A DNA stretch of 36,332 nucleotides from contig JACKPQ010000004.1 of the NCBI GenBank assembly GCA_024233435.1, positions 1-36,332 on the forward strand, in the 5' to 3' direction. This document shows positions 8,168 to 16,966 of this stretch, piece by piece; position 1 is the stretch's first letter, and each line of letters begins with the position of its first letter. The stretch is from Chlamydiales bacterium. Lineage in GTDB: Bacteria > Chlamydiota > Chlamydiia > Chlamydiales > JACKPQ01. A program made the translations under genes and the position numbers. The notes beneath the pieces were generated by a model, which was not told the DNA's origin, made no database searches, and saw nothing but the letters and a program-made list of their open reading frames with translations.

Positions 8168-9577
8168 ATGGAAAATAAACAGCTGAGCAGCGGTTCGATG
8201 AAAACGCTGTTAAAAATTTCTTTACCTCTAATGGTGTCCTACTTATCGATGTTTGCCATGATGTTTGTCGACCGCGCCTTCTTAGCGCAGCTATCGACAG
8301 ACGCCCTTAACGCTTGCGTCAAGGCCGGCATGCTCGGTTGGACCATCAATTTAGGCTTTATGACACTTGCTGCCATGGCAGAGGTGTTTGTTGCCCAATA
8401 TAATGGCGCTAAGGCCTATGGCAAGCTCGGAATACCCGTTTGGCAAATGCTTTGGATGTCTTTATTTTCTTTAGCGGCATTCGTCCCCATGGCTATGTGG
8501 TGTGGAGATATGATATATGGGGCTGGGTCTTTAGCTAGTACCTACTTTAGATGGACGGTCCTCTTCGGCCCGTTCTATGTGATGCTCTCAGCGCTGAGTG
8601 CCTTCTACATCGGCCAGGGCAAGACGATGATCATCACGGTGCTAGCTGTCATTGGCAATGCTGTCAACATCGTGCTCGATCCGATTTTTATCTTTGGTAT
8701 TCCCGGAAAATTTCCTGCGATGGGTATTTTAGGGGCTGCGCTTGCAACAGGATTTGGAGTTCTTTTTCAAAGCTTTGTGCTCTTTTGCATGTTCATGAGC
8801 AAGCGCAATCGAGAAAGTAAGGGCGCAAAATTATGGCAATTTTCGCTGCCCGATTTTGCTCGTTGTTTCAAAGTAGGCATCTCACCTGCTGTGTTTGTTA
8901 TTTTAGAAATGCTCGGTTGGACAGCTTTTTATCACATGATGGGCATGATCTCTGAAATGCACCTATTTGTGGCTGGCGTCTGCCAAAGCGTTTATTTACT
9001 GTTCATTTTTTTTGGTCTGGGTATCGAAAAGGGCGCAGCAGCTATCGCCGGCAATTTTATTGGCGCGGGCAATTTAAGCGAAATCAATCGCTTGGTGCGC
9101 TCAGGCCTCAAACTCATCGGAATATTTGGCTGTATAACGGCCGTTTTCATGGTTTTTTATCCAGACGCCTTAGCAGGTTGGTTTATTAAAAGTAACTTTG
9201 CTTTAAAGGGCTCGTCGATGGTGCACGTTAAGCAAGCTGCCTCTGATCTGATGCAAGCCAAAATGCTGATTAAGACGGGTCTTATTTTGATTTTCTTCTA
9301 TATGGTTATGGAAAAAGTGCGCTGGCTTTTCAGCGGGATCCTTACCTCTGCTGGCGATACATTTTTTCTACTCGTTGCAGGTTCGCTATCTGTCTGGTTG
9401 ATCTTGGTGCTCCCAACCTATTTCCTTGTTGTCCGCCCTAATGCATCAATCACTGTGGCTTTTGTGATTTGGGTTGTCTATAGCGTTATATCAACTGCCC
9501 TATTCTTTGCTCGCTTCTTGCAGGGCAAATGGAAAGAGATCAACATTCTAGAAGATAAAGCCCCAGTGGTTGAGTAA
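8168..9577 (+). CDS. MATE-family multidrug/metabolite exporter
   Basis: Sodium- or proton-driven exporter of the MATE family (469 aa, usual length 440-480). Twelve membrane helices in two MatE halves: the first begins LLKISLPLMVSYLSMFAMMFVDRAFLAQLS and includes VIGNAVNIVLDPIFIFG..GILGAALATG, the diagnostic N-x-x-L-D-P-x-F-I-F/G-x-x-GAA-x-AT pattern; the second half begins at about residue 235 (CFKVGISPAVFVILEMLGW). A TATAAAAT sequence just upstream (8152-8159) may be the -10 element. Stands 27 bp before ndh on the same strand and may share its transcript. Substrate unknown. Confidence 0.92.
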   Translation: MENKQLSSGSMKTLLKISLPLMVSYLSMFAMMFVDRAFLAQLSTDALNACVKAGMLGWTINLGFMTLAAMAEVFVAQYNGAKAYGKLGIPVWQMLWMSLFSLAAFVPMAMWCGDMIYGAGSLASTYFRWTVLFGPFYVMLSALSAFYIGQGKTMIITVLAVIGNAVNIVLDPIFIFGIPGKFPAMGILGAALATGFGVLFQSFVLFCMFMSKRNRESKGAKLWQFSLPDFARCFKVGISPAVFVILEMLGWTAFYHMMGMISEMHLFVAGVCQSVYLLFIFFGLGIEKGAAAIAGNFIGAGNLSEINRLVRSGLKLIGIFGCITAVFMVFYPDALAGWFIKSNFALKGSSMVHVKQAASDLMQAKMLIKTGLILIFFYMVMEKVRWLFSGILTSAGDTFFLLVAGSLSVWLILVLPTYFLVVRPNASITVAFVIWVVYSVISTALFFARFLQGKWKEINILEDKAPVVE

Positions 9578-9604
9578 AATTATTTTTTTCTATATCTAAG
9601 AGAT

Positions 9605-11206
9605 ATGGGGAAAAAACGAATTGTAATACTTGGTGGCGGATTTGCTGGAATTTATACCGCGCTTTATCTTGAAAAATTTTTAAAGCCAGGTGACAATGTT
9701 GAGGTCGCTCTTGTCAACCGCGAGAATTATTTTGTCTACCAGCCAATGCTTCCAGAGGTTGTCGGCGGATCTCTTGATATCCTAGACACGGTAAACTCAA
9801 TTAGGAAGCTTTGCCCAAAAACACGTCTTTTTGTGCGGGAGATTGATTCAATCGATCTCGAGAAAAAGCAGGTGATCCTATCCCCTCAGTTTAGCCATAA
9901 ACCCTATTATCTCTCTTATGACCATCTAGTTTTTGCACTTGGCAATGTCACCGATTTTCGTGGAATGGTAGGCATCCATGAACATGCTCTGCCTTTTAAG
10001 AATTTAGCTGATGCTCTACAGATTCGCAACCGCGTGATCGAAGCTTTAGAAAATGCATCATCACAAGACGATCCCGAGCAAAAAAAGCGTCTTTTGACAT
10101 TTGTTGTTGGAGGCGGTGGTTTTTCTGGGACAGAGCTTGTCGCAGAGATGAACGATTTGGTTCACTCTCTTTCAAAGCAATACCCGCGTATCAAAAAAGA
10201 AGAAATTAGCGTCCACTTGATCCACAGCAAGGATCGACTCATGGAGCGCGAGCTCAGCGAGTCCCTTGGCATTTATGCCCAAAATATTTTGCAAAAACGG
10301 GGCGTCAACATTCACTTTGGTGTCCATCTAGCATCTGCAACGCCAAACGAGGCAGTGCTTGACAATGGTGAAAGAATCCCAACTAAAACGGTTGTATCAA
10401 CAGTCCCTTCTATGCCCAATCCAATCATTGAAATGCTAAACATTCCAAATATCAAAGGCCGCATCAAAACAGATCTCACTCTCCAAGTCGAGGGTTCAGA
10501 CCATTTATGGGCTTGTGGCGATTGTGCAGCAATTCCCAATGGTGAAGGTTTTTGCCCTCCAACTGCTCAATTTGCGATCCGTGAAGCAAAGTGCCTTGCA
10601 AAAAATATTTGCGCATCTTTGCGTGGGTCTAAGAAAAGTGACTTCCACTTTAAAGCTCTTGGGATGCTAGGCGCTTTAGGCCACCATAGCGCTGTGGCTG
10701 AACTTTTTGGCAAAATCAAATTCTCAGGTTTCTTTGCTTGGTTTTTCTGGCGCCTTGTCTATTGGGCAAAACTCCCTGGTGTATCGCGCAAAGTCAAAGT
10801 TGCCATTTCGTGGTTGCTCGACTCGATCATTCCAATTGAGGCTGTCCAGCTCAAAATTTCCCCCTCACAAGGGATTGCAAGGCTCCACTTTGAGCCTAAT
10901 GAAATTATTTTTCACGAAGGTGACATTGGTGATTATCTCTACATCATTGTTGATGGAGAAGTTGAAGTCTATCAAGAGCGCGATGGCCAAAAGAAAGTCA
11001 TTTCAACCTTAGGACCAAGCACCTACTTTGGAGAAATGGCTCTTATTAATCAACGGACACGCTCTGCAACAGTTCGCTGCACAAAGCCCACCAATCTGCT
11101 CGCCTTAAGAAAAAGTGATTTTGGAATGTTAATCTCTAACTTTACCGGCTTAAAAGAGCAGATCCACGCAGAAGAGAAATCGCGCCGCGAAAAGCTTGAA
11201 AATTAA
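9605..11206 (+). CDS. ndh: Type II NADH dehydrogenase fused to a cyclic-nucleotide-binding domain
   Basis: NDH-2 passes electrons from NADH to quinone at the inner face of the membrane without pumping protons. Residues 1-410: FAD site VILGGGFAGIYTA (7-19), NYFVYQPMLPEV typical of NDH-2, NADH site VVGGGGFSGTELVAEM (167-182), second FAD motif LWACGDCAAIP (301-311), the AQFAIREA quinone-region segment, and the membrane-binding end FFAWFFWRLVYWAKLPG (377-393). Residues about 429-520 are a separate domain of the CRP/PKA cNMP-binding type: IIFHEGDIGDYLYIIVDGEVEVY, and the phosphate-binding cassette FGEMALINQRTRSATV with G476-E477 and R486 in the canonical positions. Normal NDH-2 enzymes are about 400-440 aa, so the extra 110 residues are a genuine fusion. 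The ligand is unknown. The 3' end overlaps the opposing EamA gene by 4 bp. Confidence 0.93.
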   Translation: MGKKRIVILGGGFAGIYTALYLEKFLKPGDNVEVALVNRENYFVYQPMLPEVVGGSLDILDTVNSIRKLCPKTRLFVREIDSIDLEKKQVILSPQFSHKPYYLSYDHLVFALGNVTDFRGMVGIHEHALPFKNLADALQIRNRVIEALENASSQDDPEQKKRLLTFVVGGGGFSGTELVAEMNDLVHSLSKQYPRIKKEEISVHLIHSKDRLMERELSESLGIYAQNILQKRGVNIHFGVHLASATPNEAVLDNGERIPTKTVVSTVPSMPNPIIEMLNIPNIKGRIKTDLTLQVEGSDHLWACGDCAAIPNGEGFCPPTAQFAIREAKCLAKNICASLRGSKKSDFHFKALGMLGALGHHSAVAELFGKIKFSGFFAWFFWRLVYWAKLPGVSRKVKVAISWLLDSIIPIEAVQLKISPSQGIARLHFEPNEIIFHEGDIGDYLYIIVDGEVEVYQERDGQKKVISTLGPSTYFGEMALINQRTRSATVRCTKPTNLLALRKSDFGMLISNFTGLKEQIHAEEKSRREKLEN

Positions 11207-12087
11207 TGGATATGCCCATTAAATGGGGGTTTCTTTTTAGAAAAGATTCCAAGTGCAATGAGCGAGCCGAGTACGATGGTCCCAATGCCAAGCATTGCAT
11301 AACCATCTAGAGATTCTTTCCAAATGATCCAGTCGAAAAAAGCACCGAAAATCACTGTCGAGTAAAGGACTGAGGCAACCTGCGGCCCTTTTGCATGCTC
11401 ATAAGCTTTCGTAAGAACATACTGGTAGATGACACCAATGAGCCCAACGACCACCAGACCAATCCAAAAGATTTGACTGACTAAAACCCAAGATGTAGCA
11501 AGTGGCACAGCTGTAATAGGAAGAGAGATAAGCATGTAATAGAGCATGATTTTCGGAGGTGATTCGGTCTTTGTAAGACGTCTGACGGTGCTAAATGCAA
11601 CAGCTCCAAAAATACCCGATGCAAGGCCAACTAGAGCTGCCATATCAAAAACCGTATTTGAAGGCTTGAGAATGCATGCAACGCCTGCAAATCCGATAAG
11701 CAGTCCCCACCAAACATGAGCGGGCGGGCGTTTGCCAAACCATAGAAATACGATCAATGGCATGAAAAGAGCGCGGGTATAGCTGAGCAGCAGCGCATCC
11801 ACAAGTGGAAGGTATTTAATCGCATAGACCAAGCAATACATAGCAGCTAAACTTGCAAAAGCTCTTAAAATGTGCAAAGGTGCGTGGCGCGTTCCTAAAC
11901 TCATTTTGTTTCTGCGGGCAAATAAAATAGGGAATAAGAATAGAAGAGCAAAAAGCTGGCGAAAGAAGACAATCATTTGGTTAGGCACGCCTTGGGAAAT
12001 CAACTTGATCACCAATCCGGAAGCAGCAAATAGAAAAGCTGCTAACAATGAGTAGATTACAGCTAGTTTAACATTGTATTCACGCAT
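11203..12087 (-). CDS. EamA/DMT-family transporter
   Basis: Second ten-helix DMT carrier in the window (294 aa), with two EamA halves: LAVIYSLLAAFLFAASGLVIKLISQGVPNQMIVFFRQLF (1-47) and the repeat beginning near residue 148 (MAALVGLASGIFGAVAFSTVRRLTKTESP). R at IVFFRQLFALLF and the RAFASLAAMYCLVYAIKYLPL segment are usual for S-adenosylmethionine-transporter-like and related EamA proteins, which are common in obligate intracellular bacteria; substrate cannot be told from this. Start ATG 12085-12087 has no strong ribosome site. Convergent with ndh, overlapping its last 4 bp. Confidence 0.88.
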   Translation of the reverse strand: MREYNVKLAVIYSLLAAFLFAASGLVIKLISQGVPNQMIVFFRQLFALLFLFPILFARRNKMSLGTRHAPLHILRAFASLAAMYCLVYAIKYLPLVDALLLSYTRALFMPLIVFLWFGKRPPAHVWWGLLIGFAGVACILKPSNTVFDMAALVGLASGIFGAVAFSTVRRLTKTESPPKIMLYYMLISLPITAVPLATSWVLVSQIFWIGLVVVGLIGVIYQYVLTKAYEHAKGPQVASVLYSTVIFGAFFDWIIWKESLDGYAMLGIGTIVLGSLIALGIFSKKKPPFNGHIH

Positions 12088-12145
12088 AATCTTTTGATAT
12101 CAAACAGATATTATAATTTCAAATTATTTATATTTAAAAATAGAA

Positions 12146-13198
12146 CTATATTTTTTTATGAATAATTGTTTGAGTGGGATAGGCCATCTCTGCTCCGTGG
12201 GCGTCAACGATGGCCATTGACTTGAGCAAAATGTCTTCCTGAACATCTTGAAAATGAGCCTTGTTTGTAGTCTTTGTGAACATATAAATCTCAATGTCAA
12301 GAGATGATGGCCCAAATTCTATAAGATTGACTCGAATGCTCTGCTTTGTATCTATTTCTGGATGGTTCTGTGCCATCTCTTTGAGGGAAGCGGTGATATT
12401 TAAAACTTGCTGGGCATCGCTATAGCGCACACCAAGCAGGGTTTTGATACGCCGGTTGTGCATTCGCGATGGGTTTTCAATGGTAACATTAGAAAAGATC
12501 CCATTGGGAACATATAAGGGCCGCAAGTCAAAGGTGCGAACGCGCGTTAAGCGCCAGCCAATGTCTTCGACAACACCCTCAACACCTTGATCTGGCAAAC
12601 GGATCCATTCTCCAATCGAAAATGGTCTGTCTAGGTAGATCATAAAAGCGCCAAAGAAATTTGCTAAAAGATCCTTCGCCGCAAATCCAATCGCAGCAGC
12701 GCTGATGCCGCCAAAAGCGACAACACCCGAAATGGGAACACCAAAGGCTTGTAAAACGATCAAAACCGCTGTTAAGAATATCGAGGTGCGAAAAAGCTGT
12801 CCGATTGCTTTGACAGATGTTTCGTCCAAATGTCCGCGTTTTGACCGATGCTCTAAAAGATTTTGCTCAAACTGTTTGACCATCCGCACTAGAAACCAAA
12901 CAAAAATAAGCCCAACGCCCATCTTGCGAAAGGAGATCAATATCCCACTCACTTGATCTGTGGCGACTTGCAAGGACAAAACAACTCCAAGAAACCAAAC
13001 CAATACGCGAAATGGACTATGAGCAGTTTTTACAAATGCCAACTGCCAAAAGTGGTTAGATCTTTCGAGCTTAGGAAGGATTCTTCGGTGAATAAAAGCC
13101 TCGATTGCACATATTCCAAGCGCAATCACGAGAATAGCAAACGCCTGGAACGCCCAAGTGTATACCGAAGAGAGCTCAAAAAATTGAACGATCCTCAT
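12146..13198 (-). CDS. MscS-family mechanosensitive ion channel (paralogue B)
   Basis: Small-conductance osmotic safety valve of the inner membrane (350 aa). About four N-terminal helices, then the pore helix and hinge GVPISGVVAFGGISAAAIGFAAKDLLANFFGAFMIYLDRPFSIGEWI, the beta domain with GVEGVVEDIGWRLTRVRTFDLRPLYVPNGIFSN, and a C-terminal alpha/beta domain. It follows paralogue A with a 1-bp gap (TAA-g-ATG), so the two are translated from one message. They are very similar throughout (for example both end AHGAE-x-A-x-PTQT), which indicates tandem duplication. Confidence 0.92.
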   Translation of the reverse strand: MRIVQFFELSSVYTWAFQAFAILVIALGICAIEAFIHRRILPKLERSNHFWQLAFVKTAHSPFRVLVWFLGVVLSLQVATDQVSGILISFRKMGVGLIFVWFLVRMVKQFEQNLLEHRSKRGHLDETSVKAIGQLFRTSIFLTAVLIVLQAFGVPISGVVAFGGISAAAIGFAAKDLLANFFGAFMIYLDRPFSIGEWIRLPDQGVEGVVEDIGWRLTRVRTFDLRPLYVPNGIFSNVTIENPSRMHNRRIKTLLGVRYSDAQQVLNITASLKEMAQNHPEIDTKQSIRVNLIEFGPSSLDIEIYMFTKTTNKAHFQDVQEDILLKSMAIVDAHGAEMAYPTQTIIHKKI

Positions 13199-13199
13199 G

Positions 13200-14258
13200 T
13201 TATTGTTCTGCTAAATGTACTGTTTGTGTCGGGAAGGCAACTTCTGCACCATGTTCGGCAATAATTGCCAAAACTTTTAAAAACACATCTTCCTGCACGT
13301 TCTGGTAATGCCCCCAATTGGTGGTCTTTGTGAAGGTATAGATCTGGATATCTAAAGAAGATGGGCCAAAGGCGATAAAATTCACAAGCAATAACTGCTT
13401 GGTGTCAATCTCAGGATGATTTTGCAGCATCTCTCGGATCGAGCTCAAGATTGCAGGCAGCTTTTTAGCATCATCATAGCGCACGCCAATGTTGGTTTTA
13501 ATGCGTCTGTTTCGCATCCGCGAAGGGTTTTCAATTGAGATATTAGAAAAAATACCATTGGGGATGTAAAGCGGGCGTTTGTCAAAAGTGCGAAGGCGCG
13601 TTAAACGCCAACCAATGTCTTCAACAATCCCTTCAATGTCGCGGTCGGGCGAGCGGATCCAGTCGCCGATTGCAAAGGGGCGATCAAGGTAAATCATGAA
13701 TCCGCCAAAGAAGTTAGCAAGCAAGTCTTTGGCAGCAAAACCGACAGCGGCCGCTCCAATTCCCCCAAAAGCAATAACGCCAGAAATCGGAACGCCAAAC
13801 GACTGCATGAGGATCAGCGCTGAGGTGATCAGAATCGAAACGCGCAAAAGCTGGCCAATCGCTTTAATGGAGGTCTCATCCATTTTAAAGCGCTTGGATT
13901 TTGCATCGAGTAAATTGGTTTCAACTTGGCGAATTAAGCGGATAAGAAACCAAACAAGCAAAAAAGCAACGCCAACTTTACGCATGGGAACAAAGAAATT
14001 AGCAAGAGGAAAATCGTCGGCCTGCGCCGCAGCAATTTGCGCAGCTAAAAGAACACCGACAAGCCAAATCATCACATGAAAAGGAGCATGAAAAGCCTGA
14101 GCTAAAGCTAATTGCCAGGGGTGGTTTCTATCTTTTAAGCGAGGAACAAGACGCTTGTGGATGCGCGTTTCAATGTAGCTTGCAATGAGTGCAACAAAAA
14201 TAATACAAAAAGCTTGAAATGCCCAAGTGTATGTTCCAAAAAATTGACCTAGTTCCAT
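13200..14258 (-). CDS. MscS-family mechanosensitive ion channel (paralogue A)
   Basis: First gene of the MscS pair (352 aa). Same architecture as its partner: N-terminal helices (TYTWAFQAFCIIFVALIASYI at 9-29), pore segment GVPISGVIAFGGIGAAAVGFAAKDLLANFFGGFMIYL, MscS beta domain IEGIVEDIGWRLTRLRTFDKRPLYIPNGIFSN and C-terminal domain. The main difference from paralogue B is a slightly longer loop after helix 3 (QADDFPLANFFVP). The start is close to the divergent SDR gene (36 bp away), so promoters for both directions must lie in a very short stretch. A mixed or specialised channel pair is possible but unproven. Confidence 0.92.
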   Translation of the reverse strand: MELGQFFGTYTWAFQAFCIIFVALIASYIETRIHKRLVPRLKDRNHPWQLALAQAFHAPFHVMIWLVGVLLAAQIAAAQADDFPLANFFVPMRKVGVAFLLVWFLIRLIRQVETNLLDAKSKRFKMDETSIKAIGQLLRVSILITSALILMQSFGVPISGVIAFGGIGAAAVGFAAKDLLANFFGGFMIYLDRPFAIGDWIRSPDRDIEGIVEDIGWRLTRLRTFDKRPLYIPNGIFSNISIENPSRMRNRRIKTNIGVRYDDAKKLPAILSSIREMLQNHPEIDTKQLLLVNFIAFGPSSLDIQIYTFTKTTNWGHYQNVQEDVFLKVLAIIAEHGAEVAFPTQTVHLAEQ

Positions 14259-14294
14259 GATTTCGAGTATAACAAGTCAGGGGGGAGATCGTCT

Positions 14295-15731
14295 ATGCAT
14301 ATTTTTATTGCTGGGGCTACAGGCTATATTGGAAGGCGTTTAATACCTCAGTTGCTTGAGGAGGGCCACCGCGTCCTTGCCTTGAGCCGAGGGACCCATC
14401 GCATTGAAATTCCACCGCATCACGCCAATGATTTTATTGAAATTCAAGGCGATCTTCTGCAAAGCCCTCCCCCTCTTCCAGAGAACCTTGATGTAGCCTA
14501 TTACTTAGTTCACTCGATGAAAGATGCTCCCGACTTTGAGCAGCTTGAAGCAAAAACAGCCAAAAATTTTGTAGACGCCCTAAAAAAAACAAACGTCAAA
14601 CAGATTATTTTTATGTCAGGTATTGCTAACGAGCAAAGAATGTCACCCCACATTCAGTCAAGATTACACATTGAAGAGATGTTCAAAAGCAGTGGCATTC
14701 CTACAACGATTTTACGTGCTGGCATTGTGATTGGATCTGGAAGCGCTTCCTTTGAAATCATCCGCGATCTTGTTGAGAAACTGCCCATCATGGTAGCTCC
14801 TAAATGGATTCAAAACCAATGTCAACCTATTGCCATTTACGATGTCATTTTTTATTTGTCGGCAGTAAAGGTCAATCCTCAATGTTACAACCAAACATTT
14901 GATATCGGCGGCCCTGATATTTTAACATATCGCGATATGCTCTTGATTTTAGCTAAAGTCAGAGGTTTAAAGAGGTGGATCATCAATGTTCCATTTTTAT
15001 CCCCGCGCCTTTCAAGCTACTGGCTCTACTTAGTAACCTCGACAAACTTTTTTCTTGCACAAACCCTCGTTGAAAACCTCACCAATAACTTTATCTGCAA
15101 GAATGTGCGGATTCGTCAAATCCTTCCCCATCAATGCTTGGGTTATCGCGAGTCTGTAGAACGCGCCTTCGAAAAAATTGCTGAAAACACTGTTGTTTCT
15201 AGCTGGCGTGACGCTTTGAGCGCAAGTGGTTTTAAGCCTAATTTTGCGCACTACATGCAAGTCCCAAAAGAAGGTTGCTTATTTGACCATCACGTTTTTC
15301 CATTTACTGGCGATCCAAAAAAGCTGATTAAGACCATTTGGGCCATTGGTGGAAAAACGGGATGGTATGCCAATGACCCCCTGTGGCATATCCGAGGGCT
15401 TATTGATCGCGCCCTTGGTGGAAGCGGCCTTCGCCGGGGCAGAACGCATCCAGACCGGATTTTACCTGGAGATGCAATCGATTTTTGGCGCGTGCTTGTC
15501 GCCGATAAAGAAAAGGGTCGGTTACTTTTGTATGCCGAAATGAAACTTCCTGGTGAAGCTTGGCTTGAATTTCGGATCGAGGCAAAAGATCATAGTTATG
15601 AGCTTCATCAAACTGCCACTTTTCGCCCTAAAGGTGTTTTAGGTAGGTTTTATTGGTATTTTATGTTACCCTTTCACAAACTGATCTTCCCTCGAATGGG
15701 AAGAAACATCTTAAATAAAACGTTTTTATGA
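14295..15731 (+). CDS. SDR-family NAD(P)-binding protein with C-terminal DUF2867 domain
   Basis: Full-length member (478 aa) of a family that joins an atypical short-chain dehydrogenase (NmrA/epimerase-like) to DUF2867. Rossmann domain: HIFIAGATGYIGRRLIPQLLEEGHRV (2-27) with the G-x-x-G-x-x-G site, YYLVHSM at about 74-80, QIIFMSGIANE. From about residue 335 the DUF2867 part starts (FDHHVFPFTGDPKKLIKTIWAIGGKTGW) and continues to TFRPKGVLGRFYWYFMLPFHKLIF. GGGGGAGA-like SD (GGGGGAGAT) precedes the ATG. Probably a membrane-lipid or quinone-related reductase, but the substrate is unknown. Its stop overlaps the start of a paralogue by 4 bp (ATGA). Confidence 0.85.
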   Translation: MHIFIAGATGYIGRRLIPQLLEEGHRVLALSRGTHRIEIPPHHANDFIEIQGDLLQSPPPLPENLDVAYYLVHSMKDAPDFEQLEAKTAKNFVDALKKTNVKQIIFMSGIANEQRMSPHIQSRLHIEEMFKSSGIPTTILRAGIVIGSGSASFEIIRDLVEKLPIMVAPKWIQNQCQPIAIYDVIFYLSAVKVNPQCYNQTFDIGGPDILTYRDMLLILAKVRGLKRWIINVPFLSPRLSSYWLYLVTSTNFFLAQTLVENLTNNFICKNVRIRQILPHQCLGYRESVERAFEKIAENTVVSSWRDALSASGFKPNFAHYMQVPKEGCLFDHHVFPFTGDPKKLIKTIWAIGGKTGWYANDPLWHIRGLIDRALGGSGLRRGRTHPDRILPGDAIDFWRVLVADKEKGRLLLYAEMKLPGEAWLEFRIEAKDHSYELHQTATFRPKGVLGRFYWYFMLPFHKLIFPRMGRNILNKTFL

Positions 15732-16831
15732 AAATACTGATTGCTGGAGCAAGCGGGGCCGTTGGAACTCTTTTAGTGGACCACCTTCTTAAGGCTGGTT
15801 ATGAAGTGATTGCTTTGACTCGAAATCGCCATAAAATCCTTCCACGTAAGAATTTGACCATTATCCAAGCCGATTTAACAAAGGCGGAAACTCTTCGACA
15901 AATTCCCACGGACATCGATTATGCCTATTACCTAGTTCATTCCATGTGCACAGATGAAAAAACGTTCGAGCATCTAGAACGGCTTTCTGCTGAAAATTTT
16001 GTCTGTGCATTAAGCTCACCCCACGTTAAACAGCTTATTTTCTTGAGCGGTATTGCCAATGAACTGGACCTTTCACATCATATCAACGCGCGGTTATCTG
16101 TTGAATATATCTTTCGAAAAAGTCAAATCCCAACCACAATCCTGCGCTCAGCAATCATTATTGGGGAAGGCAGCTCATCATTTGAAATCATTCGAGATCT
16201 TGTAGAAAAACTTCCCATCATGACTCCTCCCAGATGGGTCGATAACTTGTGCCAGCCCATTGATATTGACGATGTCATTCATTATTTAGTAGAGATCATT
16301 GGTAAAGAAAGCAGCTACAATCGCACATTTGACATTGGTGGCACCGACATTCTTTCCTACAAGGAGATGTTGTTGCAATACGCCAAAGTCCGGGAATTAA
16401 AGCGCTTGGTCATCACAGTACCCTTGCTAACCCCTTACCTCTCCAGCTTGTGGCTTGTATTCATCACAAAGGTAAACTTCACGCTTTGTCGACTTCTTGC
16501 AGACAGCATGACAAACAATTTCATCTGCCGCGATGATTTAATCGATACAATTGTCCCCCATCAAACTTTAAGCTACACTCAATCTCTGCAAAAAGTTTTC
16601 AAAGTGAGCTCCAATCCTCCATCACAAAGCGTTGACACTTTTAACATTTCTAGCAGCATCAAGCATCCCCTTCAAAGCACAAATTATTTTGGCGACCTGT
16701 GGATCAATGGAAACACCGTCACTTTCCGACCTAGAGGTTTATTAGGTCGCATCTATTGGTACTGGTTAAAACCATTGCACAAGTACACTCTTCGAAAACG
16801 GACCCGCTATGCGTCTTTGTCCCTGTCATAG
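15728..16831 (+). CDS. SDR-family NAD(P)-binding protein, paralogue with eroded DUF2867 domain
   Basis: Tandem duplicate of the preceding gene (367 aa). The SDR half is well kept: KILIAGASGAVGTLLVDHLLKAGYEV, YYLVHSM, LIFLSGIANELD, PTTILRSAIIIGEGSSSFEIIRDLVEKLPIM, FDIGGTDILSYKEML. After about residue 290 the C-terminal domain is almost gone: about 130 residues matching the middle of DUF2867 in the upstream copy are missing, and only the terminal segment VTFRPRGLLGRIYWYWLKPLHK survives. The frame is open, so this is an internal deletion rather than a broken gene. It may still bind NAD(P)H; whether it has activity is unknown. Coupled to its partner by an ATGA overlap. Confidence 0.85.
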   Translation: MKILIAGASGAVGTLLVDHLLKAGYEVIALTRNRHKILPRKNLTIIQADLTKAETLRQIPTDIDYAYYLVHSMCTDEKTFEHLERLSAENFVCALSSPHVKQLIFLSGIANELDLSHHINARLSVEYIFRKSQIPTTILRSAIIIGEGSSSFEIIRDLVEKLPIMTPPRWVDNLCQPIDIDDVIHYLVEIIGKESSYNRTFDIGGTDILSYKEMLLQYAKVRELKRLVITVPLLTPYLSSLWLVFITKVNFTLCRLLADSMTNNFICRDDLIDTIVPHQTLSYTQSLQKVFKVSSNPPSQSVDTFNISSSIKHPLQSTNYFGDLWINGNTVTFRPRGLLGRIYWYWLKPLHKYTLRKRTRYASLSLS

Positions 16832-16966
16832 CAAAAAACCTTACAAGCTTTTGCGTTGCCCAAAACCGTTTTTTGAGGTCCATTCGGTATAAAGAGCTTT
16901 CCACATTTGCTCAAATTGATGCCAAATGGCTTTATCAAAAAGGCGAGCATTGATACAAATAAAAGT

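Noticed and set aside
7954..8178. Plus-strand 74-codon open frame across the tRNA genes
   Set aside because: It is read through the antisense of tRNA-Ile and tRNA-Ala; the resemblance to database 'proteins' comes from mis-annotated tRNA antisense.
16832..16966. Possible small gene between the SDR pair and the MFS carrier
   Set aside because: Only short frames without ribosome sites; more likely leader/promoter.
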